From contig NC_081412.1 in assembly GCF_030272615.1 (NCBI RefSeq), positions 20,807,932 through 20,871,931 of the forward strand: 64,000 bases of DNA. The letters run 5' to 3'. Source of the stretch: Cryptomeria japonica. Its lineage: Eukaryota > Streptophyta > Pinopsida > Cupressales > Cupressaceae. How positions within the stretch are numbered: position 1 is the stretch's first letter; the number at the start of each line of letters is the position of its first letter. A program made the translations under genes and the position numbers. The notes under the pieces are model-generated. The model was given only the letters and a program-made list of their open reading frames with translations, ran no database searches and was not told the DNA's origin. Shown one piece after another: positions 35,264 to 45,274 of this stretch.

Positions 35264-36432
35264 TGTTAGAATCAATTAACACTAAGAGGGGAGTGAATAA
35301 GTGCTCTTCTATTTACTAATTTATAAAATTGATTCTTTAACCATTGTATGCAAAGAACATAAACTATAATGCAGATACACAAAGCAAATGTCCACACAAC
35401 CATAACACCAAAAAATTTACATAGAAACCAAGATAGGGACAAATCACGATGGGATTGAGTACCCACAATATTATTATCCTATTGCCAATAGTATTTAAAT
35501 AATATTACAAAAAGTGGAATGCACTTGCATTCAAGCACTCTGCCTAGAACTCGCTGCTCAATTACTTAACAGGGCTACAACCCTGAATGACTCACTGTCT
35601 TACAAATGTGATATAGAAGAAAATACAATATCTAAAATGGATTATAGCATTTATAAATGCCAAGATTTAGTTTTGGTTAGGCTCAATAATGATCTACTCT
35701 GTCACTGCTTAAGAAAACTACTCTACTCTACTCTACTACATGTACCAGATCATGAAAACTTGAGATGCACACGTGAAACTATGCTCAATCGCTTTCAACA
35801 CCATCTCACATCCATACATCATCACCAAAATCATCATTCAAGTTGATCTTATATATCCGCACCACCAAAATAGATCTCCAACTAGTCGGCTTCTCAAATC
35901 AGCAAAATGTGAAACGTGTAGGCTCATGTCGGCTCAATCCTCTACAAATCCTTATACTAAACCTAAAACATATGATCACAAACTTCCCATAAGTCAGCCC
36001 AATCACCTCAAACTCATCAACATCTACTGGAATGACCTCAAGTAATCTAGATCACACGCTACACCATCAAACATAATGATAACTTTGTTCTTCCTTCACT
36101 ATCAGATACCAAACCAAGAAACTTGCTCTAGAATCAACACTGGAGGCTAGAATTGCATGATAAGTTGTCTCATACACCTAATCAACTATTGCAATCACCG
36201 CAACCAAAACTGCATCAGAGGAGATAAATAATGCTTACATGACTCATACACTGTGATCCACCAACCAAACTTATGCTCATGCATAAACAAACTTACTTAA
36301 GACTTTCGGTAATCTCAATCTCCATATACCGGATAGGATTATTAGGCCGAGTTTCCATCAATGACAACCCCTAAGTAATCTCTATGCATCTAACATCATC
36401 AATCCTCACTGGAACAATGTCTTTTGCCAACA
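35264..36432 (-). repeat. Element D 5' LTR (right, minus strand)
   Basis: Plus-strand ends are TGTTAGAATCAATTAAC and TTTTGCCAACA. It is collinear with 21287-22582 but without the 132-bp duplication. Confidence 0.85.
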
Positions 36433-36581
36433 AAAAATGTCAGAGAGCCATGGATATCAGTGATTTCATTTTGATTTCACACGCTTCCTAGGTTATTCCT
36501 GGCTTTATCGGTTTTGCTGGCTCTTCATAAAGCCGTTTGGTTTTCTACCTATTTTGGGCTCATTTTTCTCTATTCTACAAG

Positions 36582-38236
36582 ATGGGTGGGAATAGACGAA
36601 GGGTGGAGCTTGTGAACTGTGACGAGTGGAAAAATAATGCGACAATTTGTTATCAGCTGCAACAAGGTGGGGTGACACCTTTCCTAGAGAGGCTTCATGG
36701 GAGTGACCAGAGAGTGTCCAATATTTTTCTAAAGGAGTGGGAAAATGGGAAGCTCAAAATTTTTGGTAAGGCATCTGTAGTGGATGAGAGCCTCGTTGTA
36801 GGGGTTATCGACCTTTCTATGGAAGGCATTAAATTTTACAGGGATAGAAAGCTCTTGGATGGAGTTGTTAAGAAGTTCCCCAAGGCAGTGAAGGAGAAGG
36901 AAAATTTGGTTAAGGTTAACAAGTCCAACTTTGAGCCAAAGTAGATAAAGCCCATTTGGAGGGAACTTCTAAAGCTATTATGGAGTTCTTCACTCTAGAT
37001 GATGGGTTTACAAAGATTTATGGATACCACTTTGTTCTGCTCAACCAATTCAAGCATAAGGTGAAGATTTCTTTTCCCTTTTACTTTATCTCTTCTTTGA
37101 ATGCCAACATTAATGAATATAGAGAGAATCCCAAAAATAACCATGTTCTACATCAAGGGTTAATATTGCTAATCTATGACTATTTTAAGTCTAGGGCCTC
37201 TAAGAACCCTAATCAGGCTCTCTCGGTCTCTGATTATGATGGGGAGGATAGTAGTAGCTCTAAGAGTGAGGGATGGGACACTGAGGATGAGGAGGAAGAG
37301 GTCGTTCTCCCCCCTCCCAAGAAACCTAAAAGGGAGCAAAAGCATTTGTCTGCAAGGACTAACAAGGGAAAGGGTTCTCCTTCAGCGGGGGGAGCTAAAT
37401 CTGCGAAGAAAGCCATGGGGAAAGGGAAAGGTCTGCCCTTGTGATTTCTGAAAGCACCCAAGAACATGATGTTCCTATCTCCCCTCTTGACTATGAGGAC
37501 TCTCTTTCTCCTCATGACAAGGAGGGGAATTCTTAGGAGTCTATGGACTTGACCTTTCATGACTTTTAGCCCAAGAAAGAGATGGCTATTAGGGTTTTGG
37601 AGACCGCCAAAAACAACCCTTTGTATCTCTTCCGACTCTTCAGATGGGATTTTCATGAGATTAAAAGCCTCAACCTTAAACAAAGATCCCTCTCTTCAAA
37701 ATTTGAAGATTTATAGGCTAAGGAGGATTTGGGGGAGAAGTTGCAAGTTACTACTGAGCCTATGCACTTTGGTGGTGTGAAGGAGAAGCCTCAAGGGACC
37801 TCTGTTTGTGCCCTTTGGAATGAAAATGAGAAGAAAATGATGGTGGATTGTTTAACTAAGATTGTGTAGGATATTGAAAAAATGAAGGACATGCATGATA
37901 ACAAGGTCAGGGAAGTGGAATAGAGGATCAACAAATGTGAGACTACCCTACGTAAAATTATGGAGGATAGTCATAAAATTGTTAAGTCTATGATATATAA
38001 TATGAGAATTGTGGTCACAAAGCTTGAGAAGTTTCACCAGGATAGGGTTTTTTTACTTGGATCGGGATAAAGACTTGGGAACTGAGGACACTTCAGGTCC
38101 AAGCAAGAGAACTAGGGAAAGTACAAAAAAGAAGTTTGCTAATCTGCCTTAGGATATCCTGGAGTTGAAGGAAACAACCCGGAATATGAATCAGCTTGAA
38201 GCTAAAGTTACTGAAACTTTAAAGAGCCTGGGTTAG
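36582..38236 (+). pseudogene. Extra ORF downstream of RNase H in the LINE (copy 1), function unknown
   Basis: Starting at ATG 36582 (MGGNRRRVEL), the coding trace runs about 550 codons to the stop at 38234-38236 (LKSLG-stop), broken by a stop at 36942 and a frameshift near 36950. Parts: a globular N-terminal region of about 240 residues with EWK, RLHGSDQRVSNIF, FYRDRKLL and YGYHFVLLNQF; an acidic Ser/Glu/Asp-rich stretch; a Lys-rich stretch (PPPKKPKREQKHL); a Glu/Lys heptad-rich C-terminus likely to be a coiled coil. The order and motifs match 50052-51774. The basic and coiled-coil parts recall LINE ORF1 proteins, but here the frame lies 3' of RNase H and before the 3' hairpin. No CCHC or RRM motif is obvious. 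Confidence 0.7.
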
Positions 38237-38402
38237 TGTTGTCCCTTTTACTGGTGTTGCTTTGTTCCTCTGTTGGATTTTTGCTGATGATGGGCTGTGT
38301 GTATCTCTGTTTGTCTTATTTTCCTATCAGTCATGTTGTTTTTTTGGTCTGCTCTATTTTGATGGGCTTAAATGAAATATCATATGTAACTTCTTTGTAA
38401 AG

Positions 38403-38424
38403 GGTTTTGGGTCTCTTCAAAACC
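38403..38424 (+). other. 3' terminal hairpin of the LINE (copy 1)
   Basis: GGTTTTG (38403-38409) pairs with CAAAACC (38418-38424) around the loop GGTCTCTT, about 20 bp before the A-rich end. The equivalent hairpin in copy 2 is at 51936-51957. In several LINE groups the RT recognises a 3' stem-loop of its own RNA. Confidence 0.6.
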
Positions 38425-38447
38425 TGTTTTTGCCTTAATAAAAAACA

Positions 38448-38461
38448 AACTTTCTAATTAT
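38448..38461. other. Right target-site duplication of the LINE
   Basis: AACTTTCTAATTAT, one mismatch from 20753-20766; the following TAATTTGAATGTTT matches the repeat paralogue at 19303. Confidence 0.8.
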
Positions 38462-38930
38462 TAATTTGAATGTTTATTTTCTATTTTTAATACCTTTTAA
38501 TATCTATTTCACTTGTACAAAGAGAGAATGAAAACTTGTATGTTATTATTTTCTAAAGAACTCTATATAGTTTTTTGCATATATTCGATTTAAGCTTTTA
38601 TCCATCTGTCCTTTTTTGAGTCTTTTATATATTGTTCAATTTTTTTAGTAGAAATACACAAAAATCTACAAATACTTATCATACAAGGGTGTTGCACCTA
38701 TCAAATGTAGAGAAAAATTGCCCATTTAATGACAATTTCTCTATGTATTTGAAGAACCTATTATTTCCCATTGGGAAAGTCATATTGATTTTTACAAATG
38801 TTGCAATGACAAGTTTACTTGCTAATAATTTTTTGTTGACTCTATTAGGGATGGAAGTTCCTCGTGTATTCAATTTTCAAAATTTTGAAGGTACCTCCCT
38901 TGGGATGTAGTTTGGCCACTCTATTAAAGA
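38462..38930. repeat. Tandem AT-rich repeat, copy 2, right part
   Basis: Continues copy 2 after the LINE. Through about 38650 it is collinear with 19303-19505; the CCCATTGGGAAAGTCATATTGAT block near 38768 matches 19528, with about 100 extra bases in between. Beyond about 38930 I see no repeat or gene up to 39304, only AT-rich DNA. Confidence 0.65.
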
Positions 38931-39304
38931 TGAACACTAGAAAATGCTCCTAATAGGTTCTTACTAGAAACGATTCTAAGGTAGATGTCTCTCTTTATAT
39001 ACATCTTCAAGGAGAAATCAATTATTGAATTAATGATATAAGGTAATCCTTGAATATATTTATATGAAGCCATGCAAGTCAAAAAAATATGCATTTTAAA
39101 ACATGCATAAGGAGGAGAGAGTGCAAAAATAAGAGGAGATGAGTGGAAAAATAAGAGAAGATAGATGAAAATATTGAGCATAATCATGATGAGATCCTTG
39201 AGGAACAACCAAGTAGAAAAGAGCAAGAAGAATTTTATTTTTTTTAAATAGAGTCATGATATGTCCATCCCAAACTCACTTTTATAGGTATATAAATAAA
39301 TATT

Positions 39305-39477
39305 GGTTCATCCTTTATAAAGATTCATTCATTCATTGTAATCATATTTTTTGTGAAATTGATACAAAATTCTCAAGTTGTGTTTAGCAAATTATCCTTG
39401 ATTGACCTCTTTTGTGTGACAATTTTTTCTTCTTCAAATGATTCTTGACTCCTATGGTTGTATCATCAACTTCTACA
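39305..39477 (+). repeat. Element F 5' LTR, 5'-truncated
   Basis: GGTTCATCCTTTATAAAGATTCATTCATTCATTG... to TTCTACA aligns with the end of the 3' LTR (45475-45648). The upstream 200 bp that should begin TGTTGGATTAATT are missing. Confidence 0.7.
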
Positions 39478-39490
39478 TGGTATCAAAGAA
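39478..39490 (+). promoter_or_regulatory. Primer binding site of element F
   Basis: TGGTATCAAAGAA follows the LTR end TTCTACA, close to the initiator Met tRNA type TGGTATCAGAGC. Confidence 0.65.
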
Positions 39491-40707
39491 GATTTACTAC
39501 ATTCTTGTCCATACTCTTGAGGGATCCAACCTTCAAAGATTTTTTTGTGCACATTGGGTCCAAATTGAGGTTGCCATCATGTTCATAGTGTTTAAAAACC
39601 TATAGATTGCTCGACATTACAACAAATTTGAGCAACTAAAAATTTTGGTCAATTTGGTTAAGGACACAAAAATTGATGCGAAATCCAAGGGTTGGAAAAA
39701 AAATGAGCACTTAAAAGAAAAATTGATGTCACCATCGTGCTCAGAAGACTCAAAAACTCAAAGATTAACTATCAAATCGTTGAAATCAAGTAAAGTTGAA
39801 ATTGGGGCAAAAAAAAATTGGCCACATAGAAATTCATGCGGCCATGCAAAATATGTATAGTCCATATAGACCTACTGCATCAGTGCCTATAGAAAAAGTA
39901 AATCGCACTAACATAAAAATAAATAAAAAATCCTCAACACTCATTTTTCAAAAACAAAATCAATAATTTTTATTTTAAATAAAAAATTGTTTGCAATGAT
40001 TTTCTTTTTCAAATAAGAGGTGAATTTATTTTTGGTAGGCAATTGTACCTAATTTCATGTGAATGCTTACACATGTGCATATGAGCCTCAGAGCCACCTC
40101 TATTACATGTGTCAATGAGTTGGGAAAATATTCCCCCAAGATTCTAAATCCAAATTTTTAGCAGAGAATATTTTGTGAATATTCTGTTGACTTTTTTGGT
40201 TTTTTTGGCATGTGACTTTTCTATTTCAAGCCTCCAGTTTTCTTTTTGACCTATGTGTAGTTTTTTACAATAAATTTATCATTTTAAGTCAAAATCATGC
40301 AAACAAGATATCATTGAAAAGCTAGTTTTTGCACCAATCCAGTGGTGCAGGTTTGGATTGTTGATTATGCTCTAATTGTCTACATCAAGCCTACATAGTT
40401 AACTCTTTATTTTTATGCTTTTGAGGCCATATCTTGCACATCCATGCTCCATTTAAAAAAAAAAAAAGATATTATTGGAAGGTTAGCAGAGTCCTCTTTC
40501 TATATCTTGGGTCGATTTTCTAAAATTTGTGCCATGTACTTTATGATCTTAGTTTTATTCATTTCTTGATTTTGAGATTGCTCATCTTATAAAAGTGCAA
40601 AAGGGTTGGTTTTTCTTGTTGTTGGGGTGGGGGGCTATAAAATCATCATCTTTTAGATTCTGATATTGCCTTATCCCTGGCCTAATATTAAAACCAAATT
40701 CTAATTG

Positions 40708-42029
40708 CAGAACCCTCTGTTGAGAAACTTACATCCCATAACTATAATAGTTGGAAAAACAAAATGACCAAATTACTTTGATCTAGGAGTGTATGGTCTT
40801 GTTTAGATGAGACCCAACCAAATTTGACTCATCAATTTGAGATCATTCAGGGTAGGGATAATATGGATGAGGTTATGGGTTCGATTGTCCTACATTTTTC
40901 AGATAGTCTCCAGTTATATATTGATTCTGACACCACTCCTAGCGTTATGTGGCTCAAATTTGAGCATATTTTTGGGGACATTAATGAGATATGTGCACTT
41001 CAACTTGAGACAAATTTGACATCATTGGTACCTTATTCCTTTCCTTCCATTTAGGAATTTCTAGAGAAGTTCAAATCCACCAAATCACTTTTGCAAGGTT
41101 GTGGCAAGGAGAATATTGATAAATAGTGCATCTTTCTGATTCTATCCAGGTTTCAAGACCCATTTCAATTCTTTTCTTCTTCATTTTATTCCACCATGGA
41201 TGCTTTGAGTACCACCTTCACTATGCCTTCATTTGAGGTATTTTGTGAGTGCCTAACATGGGAACAACCCAAGTTTCCTCATCTTGATTTAGTTTTTGGT
41301 TTTAAATCTTAGGTTTTGGTTGCTTAGACTTCTATATCTATAGGAAAATAGAAGAAGAAGAAGTAAAAGAACAAAGGTTCACATTCTACTTGGCCAATAT
41401 TATATTCTCATGCACATGATTAGATTCTTCCTTATCTTCCAAGAGGTCCTCGTTGAGGAAGGACAAGCCCAAGTGTTCTTATTGCACCAAGATAGGGCAT
41501 AATAAGAATCATTTCTACGCAAATAAGATTGGTGATATGAAAGATCTTCTTTGAAGGAATCATATTCAACTGCCTTCATCTAGTGCATCATCTCCTACCA
41601 CTTCAAGACACACATATTCTAGTTCATTTTCTATGGTATGTGGTGAAGACAAGATGAAAGGCCATGCTCTCTTTGCATCAACACATATTTAGTCCTCTAG
41701 GTGGCTTATTGATTTAGGAGCCTCTCATTATATGACATCATCTGAGAGATTGTTCTCTTCTTTTGATTTCCACAATTTTTTCTAGGTAATAACACTTACA
41801 TGAGTGTTACTAGGAGTGGTTATATTGAGGTTGCTGATGGAACATTTAATAATGTTCTTTATGTCCCTTCATTATCTTCCAACGTCCTTTTTCATCTACC
41901 AAATTACTCACAATAGGATAGGAAAGAGAATTTAGTTCACCCTTGATTTAGTTGTCATTACTGACCTACATAGTAGAGAGCATGTTACAGCTGGTAGAGT
42001 TGATCATGCATCAAGGTTATATGAATTCT
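40708..42029 (+). pseudogene. Copia gag-protease remnant of element F
   Basis: The trace starts NPSVEKLTSHNYNSWKNKM and continues through the gag core (40824-41054, LHFSDSLQLYIDSDTTPSVMW). A knuckle KCSYCTKIGHNKNHFY with the last Cys lost follows near 41470. The protease-like WLIDLGASHYMTS near 41704 has DLG for DSG, and a pre-integrase stretch (VDHASRLYEFSKGD) follows. The frame is cut at 42030-42033 by the TIR element. Many stops. Gag and protease order fits Ty1/copia. Confidence 0.65.
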
Positions 42030-42163
42030 CAAAGGGTGATCCCACAACATTGGGTAACACTTTTTGGCCAAACTTGACATTAAAATCGATATTTTGTACC
42101 AGATCTTCACTTTCTAACACTTATAATAGCTAAACCATTGAGAATTTGGAGATGTAGTAAAAT

Positions 42164-42165
<2 letters not shown>

Positions 42166-42212
<47 letters not shown>
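42166..42212. repeat. (TG)n microsatellite, about 23 units
   Basis: Uninterrupted TG dinucleotides over 47 bp within the left arm of the TIR element. Confidence 0.95.
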
Positions 42213-42214
<2 letters not shown>

Positions 42215-42422
42215 ATAATTAAAAAAAATTTATGTAACATTTAATAACTTAATTTTTGCAATAAAATCAACATTTTTCAGAAATGGCGTTTATGATGTCA
42301 TGCATAACATTTTTTATAGAAAGAATAAAAAAAAAAATTAATTTTTTTTTAATAAAAGTGGATTATTCCACTAAACTTTTTTATTAATATTTTTTATTTT
42401 TTACACAGGATTCAAAGAGCAT

Positions 42423-42458
42423 ACCGGAGGAAAGAACCCTGGGAAGAAAACCTCCGGT
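42423..42458 (-). other. 3' hairpin of the minus-strand LINE, perfect 8-bp stem
   Basis: ACCGGAGG (42423-42430) and CCTCCGGT (42451-42458) are perfect inverse complements around a 20-base loop, about 20-60 bp before the LINE's A-rich end. Confidence 0.6.
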
Positions 42459-42885
42459 CACAGCTCATAAATTAAACCTATAGTATCTAACGGATCAGTT
42501 TATACACCCTGCCCAAAACCACATACAAAATGCAGCCACAACACATATAATATCAGTTTTGCATAGAGCCCATATGACAATTTGCCAAAAAAACCCATCG
42601 GATAATTTTCAAATGTAGACTCCACAACTGCTATCAATGGAAGAAGACAATTTTTTCCAAAGCCCAGTGCCAAATCCCATGAGCCAAAAACCTTCCTGCC
42701 AAAAAAGAAAATATCAAAAAACCTTTGGAAAAACACTATTGTATCAAATACCATGAGCTTGAACTCTCCTCCAGACAACGAACATGAATACTTGAAATGA
42801 AAGGGGAAAGCAGGAATAAATATCATCATAAAATTTTACATCAACATTACTCAAGAAAATCATATAACTATTGTTGCAAACCTTC

Positions 42886-43605
42886 TCATACCCTAGAAGG
42901 AATTTCCTCAAAACCCACCTCTCGCTGATTAGCATTGCTATTAATGGCTAAATTTGCCAAATAATCCACAATCTTATTAACTTCTCTGTAACAATGAGAT
43001 ACCAAGAAAGATTCAAATAATTCTATTTTTTGTAAAATGGGATCAAGTATATACTGCAAATTCCAACAATTCGATTTCTTTTTCATAACACATTCAATAA
43101 TCACCATAGAATCACCTTCAATTATTAAGTTCTTAATTCCCAAAGAGATTGCCATATCCAATCCAAAAGATAAAGCATGAAATTTCACATAATTGATAGT
43201 TTTAATACCAATAGCATGACACTTAGCTTGAATAAAATTTGCATTGTGATCATAAATTACCATGCCTACCCGAGCCGACCCAGGGTTACCATGAGAGGCC
43301 CCATCAAAATTCAGTTTAAAGTGCCCCTGCGGAGGAGGTTTCCATCTAGCAGAGCATCTCTTACCTATTGCATCATTCTTTTTTAAAATTGAACCATGAG
43401 AGGGTAAAACTGACAACATCTCCCAAACTCTAGTAACTCTACTATCCCAGTGCGAAAAAGAAGTAAGATTTTCCAAATTCTTATAAATAAACGACCAAGC
43501 AACCTCAGAGATTGAAGACTCAATTTTTAATAGAACCTCAGACAGAGGAGACCTTGTTTTTTTAAATATCCTGTTGTTTCTCTCTAGCCAAACATTCCAA
43601 ATCAT
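42886..43605 (-). pseudogene. LINE ORF2 C-terminus with RNase H domain
   Basis: This open stretch of 239 codons starts IWNVWLERNNRIF, the typical link between the LINE polymerase region and RNase H. The RNase H reads FKLNFDGASHGNPGSARVG, with catalytic Asp in FDGA, then the E position (VKFHALS, where Glu of the usual AEHxAL is changed to a Lys-Phe pair), IIEGDSMVII with the second Asp, and REVNKIVDYLANLA with the last Asp. It ends at a stop at 42886. The frame is intact but 5'-truncated, so it is a dead fragment. It is a plant L1-type LINE with RVT_3-type RNase H. Confidence 0.85.
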
Positions 43606-44341
43606 AATAGATGGAGATATGATCCAAAGGCATGCATAAAAAGAAATAAAATTCTAATTTTTAAAATATATATATTTTTCACACTAATATCTAGTGTATG
43701 GATATTTTTTCATAATTTTTTGGTGCTATATTTTTTGTTAATTTTTTAAGTCAGAGTAATTGTAATTTGGATAGAGGTGTATGACGCCATACATAACCTT
43801 TTTTTATGCATTTGAATTAACTTCTTCTTTTTGAGTTGAAATGGGGCAATCAATACCTAGAGAAGAGATATTTTTTACAAAAAATCTTCTCTATTTTCTT
43901 TTTTTTTTCTACATGTGTGAAACAAAGACTTTAATGCTCGATGAAAAACCTACATTCATAAGAAATACAAAATAAATATGTTGATGAAATTAAATATATT
44001 AAAAATATACTTTTTTTAAAGCTTATAATAAGAACTACAAACTTACAAAGCAAAACTTCTAAATGAATTCATTTGACCCCACAAAATCTAATGTAAAAGT
44101 GTTTTTTTGTCAAGGTTTTGATAGTGTGAAGGAGACTCCATTGAAAGTATGATATAAGAGTAGAGAGGTTCTATCAAAGGGATTTTGATATAAGAGGATG
44201 TCAATCTAACCCTCTTCAGTAAATTCCTTCAAATGGGATCTCTCAAGGTTTAAATGATTAAATTTTCTAAAAAACATATGATTTCAGCAACAATCAGGAT
44301 GCACCAAAAAAAGTAACCCAACATTGTGGGATCACCCCAAA

Positions 44342-45261
44342 TTTTAATCCCATCGAGCATGCAATTTTATTGATTGGTCCTAACTCTCATGCATCTAGAA
44401 TGGATAAAAAATATAAGGATATTTTTGGTCACTTAAACCTATGTCTTCTTTAGCCATCCACAACAGTTTCTTAGACTTGTGTTGAGCCTTCTCTACCTCC
44501 TTCTTCTTCAAAGATTAGTTTAGTTCAATGGGTTGATTGTTCCTTTTCAGCTTCAGTTTTGTGGATGAGTACTTGCAAGATATTATAGGGTTGTTTGATA
44601 CCTCACACACTCTAGAAATTGGGGACATGATTGAGGATATTCTATTCCTCCTTGATGGAAATTTTATCATTCCTATCATCCCATCTTTAGTGCATTCAAA
44701 GGTTGTTCATCAAGTATATTCACAGTTGTTTGGATTTGCTTTAGTTGATTTGACATCTTTTGATTCAAACATATGGATAGTTGAGCAATCTTCCATGGCA
44801 CACATCATGATACTATTCCCGCCATCTCCTTTCATGGAGTTGTGTGTACCTTGGTCATATGATTTGTCTCTTCCCATGTGGAGGAACATGGTTTTCCACT
44901 CTTGAATCTTCATCAAAATTTGTCCTTGAGCCTGCATCTTCGGTATTATAGGTTCTCTCTTATGGGGGCGTGCATTGTCTCTTATTTTCTCTCCTATGGG
45001 GGGCATCTTGATCATACTTATGTGAGCGATACAATACTTGGGGGATATTTGGAGTCCTTCGTGCTTAGTCTCATGTACTCTTTTTCATTTGTTTTTCTCT
45101 CTTTTGGAGAGGACTTTTCTCCCATTGGGTTTTTCTCCTTTTCTCTGTTTGTGAGAGTTGCATTGGTTTGTACATGGGTACCTAATCACGACTTGTTGTT
45201 AAGATCCATTCATGCTTGCATTTTGTATTCATCTTAGCTCTTATTGTTATCCCTAAGTTAA
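44342..45261 (+). other. Remaining internal DNA of element F, no assignable product
   Basis: Follows the TIR insert. A stretch near 44410-44440 (KDIFGHLNLCLL) may be the RFGHLN motif of a pre-integrase domain. The 122-codon frame at 44537-44905 and the 119-codon frame at 44878-45237 match no family I recognise and are probably decayed retroelement DNA. Confidence 0.3.
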
Positions 45262-45274
45262 TATTAAGGGGGAA
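45262..45274 (+). promoter_or_regulatory. Polypurine tract of element F
   Basis: TATTAAGGGGGAA lies directly before the TGTTGGATTAATT start of the 3' LTR. Confidence 0.7.

Larger units (their letters stand above)
21287..36432 (-). mobile_element. Element D: pol-less LTR element with four CCHC knuckles and ORF-X
   Basis: On the minus strand: 5' LTR (36432-35264), initiator-Met primer site (35263-35249), gag-like coiled coil with a knuckle array (about 35240-34036), ORF-X (33747-22861, split by element E), polypurine tract, 3' LTR (22582-21287). Once element E is removed the internal region is about 5.2 kb and contains no protease, integrase, RT or RNase H, so the element must have depended on enzymes from another element. 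Its flanking 5-mers (GCAAT and AAAAA) do not match, so the target duplication has decayed or was lost. It sits in the spacer between RNase H and the extra ORF of the LINE. Confidence 0.75.
20767..38447 (+). mobile_element. 5'-truncated LINE with extra 3' ORF, interrupted by element D
   Basis: The insertion is flanked by 14-bp direct repeats AACTTTTTAATTAT (20753-20766) and AACTTTCTAATTAT (38448-38461), 13 of 14 matching. It ends in an A-rich tail (AATAAAAAACA). The paralogous empty site AACATTCTAGTAAT stands at 19289-19302 in copy 1 of the surrounding repeat. Without element D (21287-36432) the LINE is about 2.5 kb: the end of RNase H, a spacer, an extra ORF (36582-38236) and a 3' UTR with a hairpin. 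Truncation inside RNase H is normal for target-primed reverse transcription. A second copy with the same order is at 48505-51977. Confidence 0.8.
42405..43640 (-). mobile_element. 5'-truncated LINE (third copy, different lineage), minus strand
   Basis: Contains the RNase H end of a LINE ORF2 (43605-42886), a long 3' UTR, a strong 3' hairpin (42423-42458) and then an A-rich tract on the minus strand (TGTAAAAAATAAAAAATATTAATAAAAAA). Unlike the other two LINEs it has no extra ORF after RNase H. No convincing target duplication was found because both flanks are A/T runs. Confidence 0.7.
42034..44337. mobile_element. TIR-bounded segment, probable DNA transposon, inside element F
   Basis: The left end GGGTGATCCCACAACATTGGGTAAC (42034 onwards) is the inverse of the right end, whose reverse complement reads GGGTGATCCCACAATGTTGGGTTAC (from 44337). 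About 36 bp are paired with few mismatches. CAAA flanks both ends (42030-42033 and 44338-44341), a possible short target duplication. There is no transposase; the middle is occupied by a minus-strand LINE tail (42405-43640). The superfamily is unclear: the GGG terminus would fit PIF/Harbinger but the flank is not TTA/TAA. Confidence 0.55.

Noticed and set aside
21282-36437. Target duplication for element D
   Set aside because: GCAAT and AAAAA share only two positions; D's integrity instead rests on its LTR pair, primer site and polypurine tract.
36582-38236. Extra LINE ORF as the ORF1 of a second LINE joined head to tail
   Set aside because: No ORF2 follows it, both copies end with a hairpin and A-rich tail right after it, and the same RNase H neighbour is present twice.
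42282-43808. Direct repeat TATGAYGYCATRCATAAC on both sides of the minus-strand LINE
   Set aside because: The repeats lie 80-140 bp away from the LINE ends and sit in low-complexity T-rich DNA, so they are not its target duplication. They may be a subterminal repeat of the TIR element.
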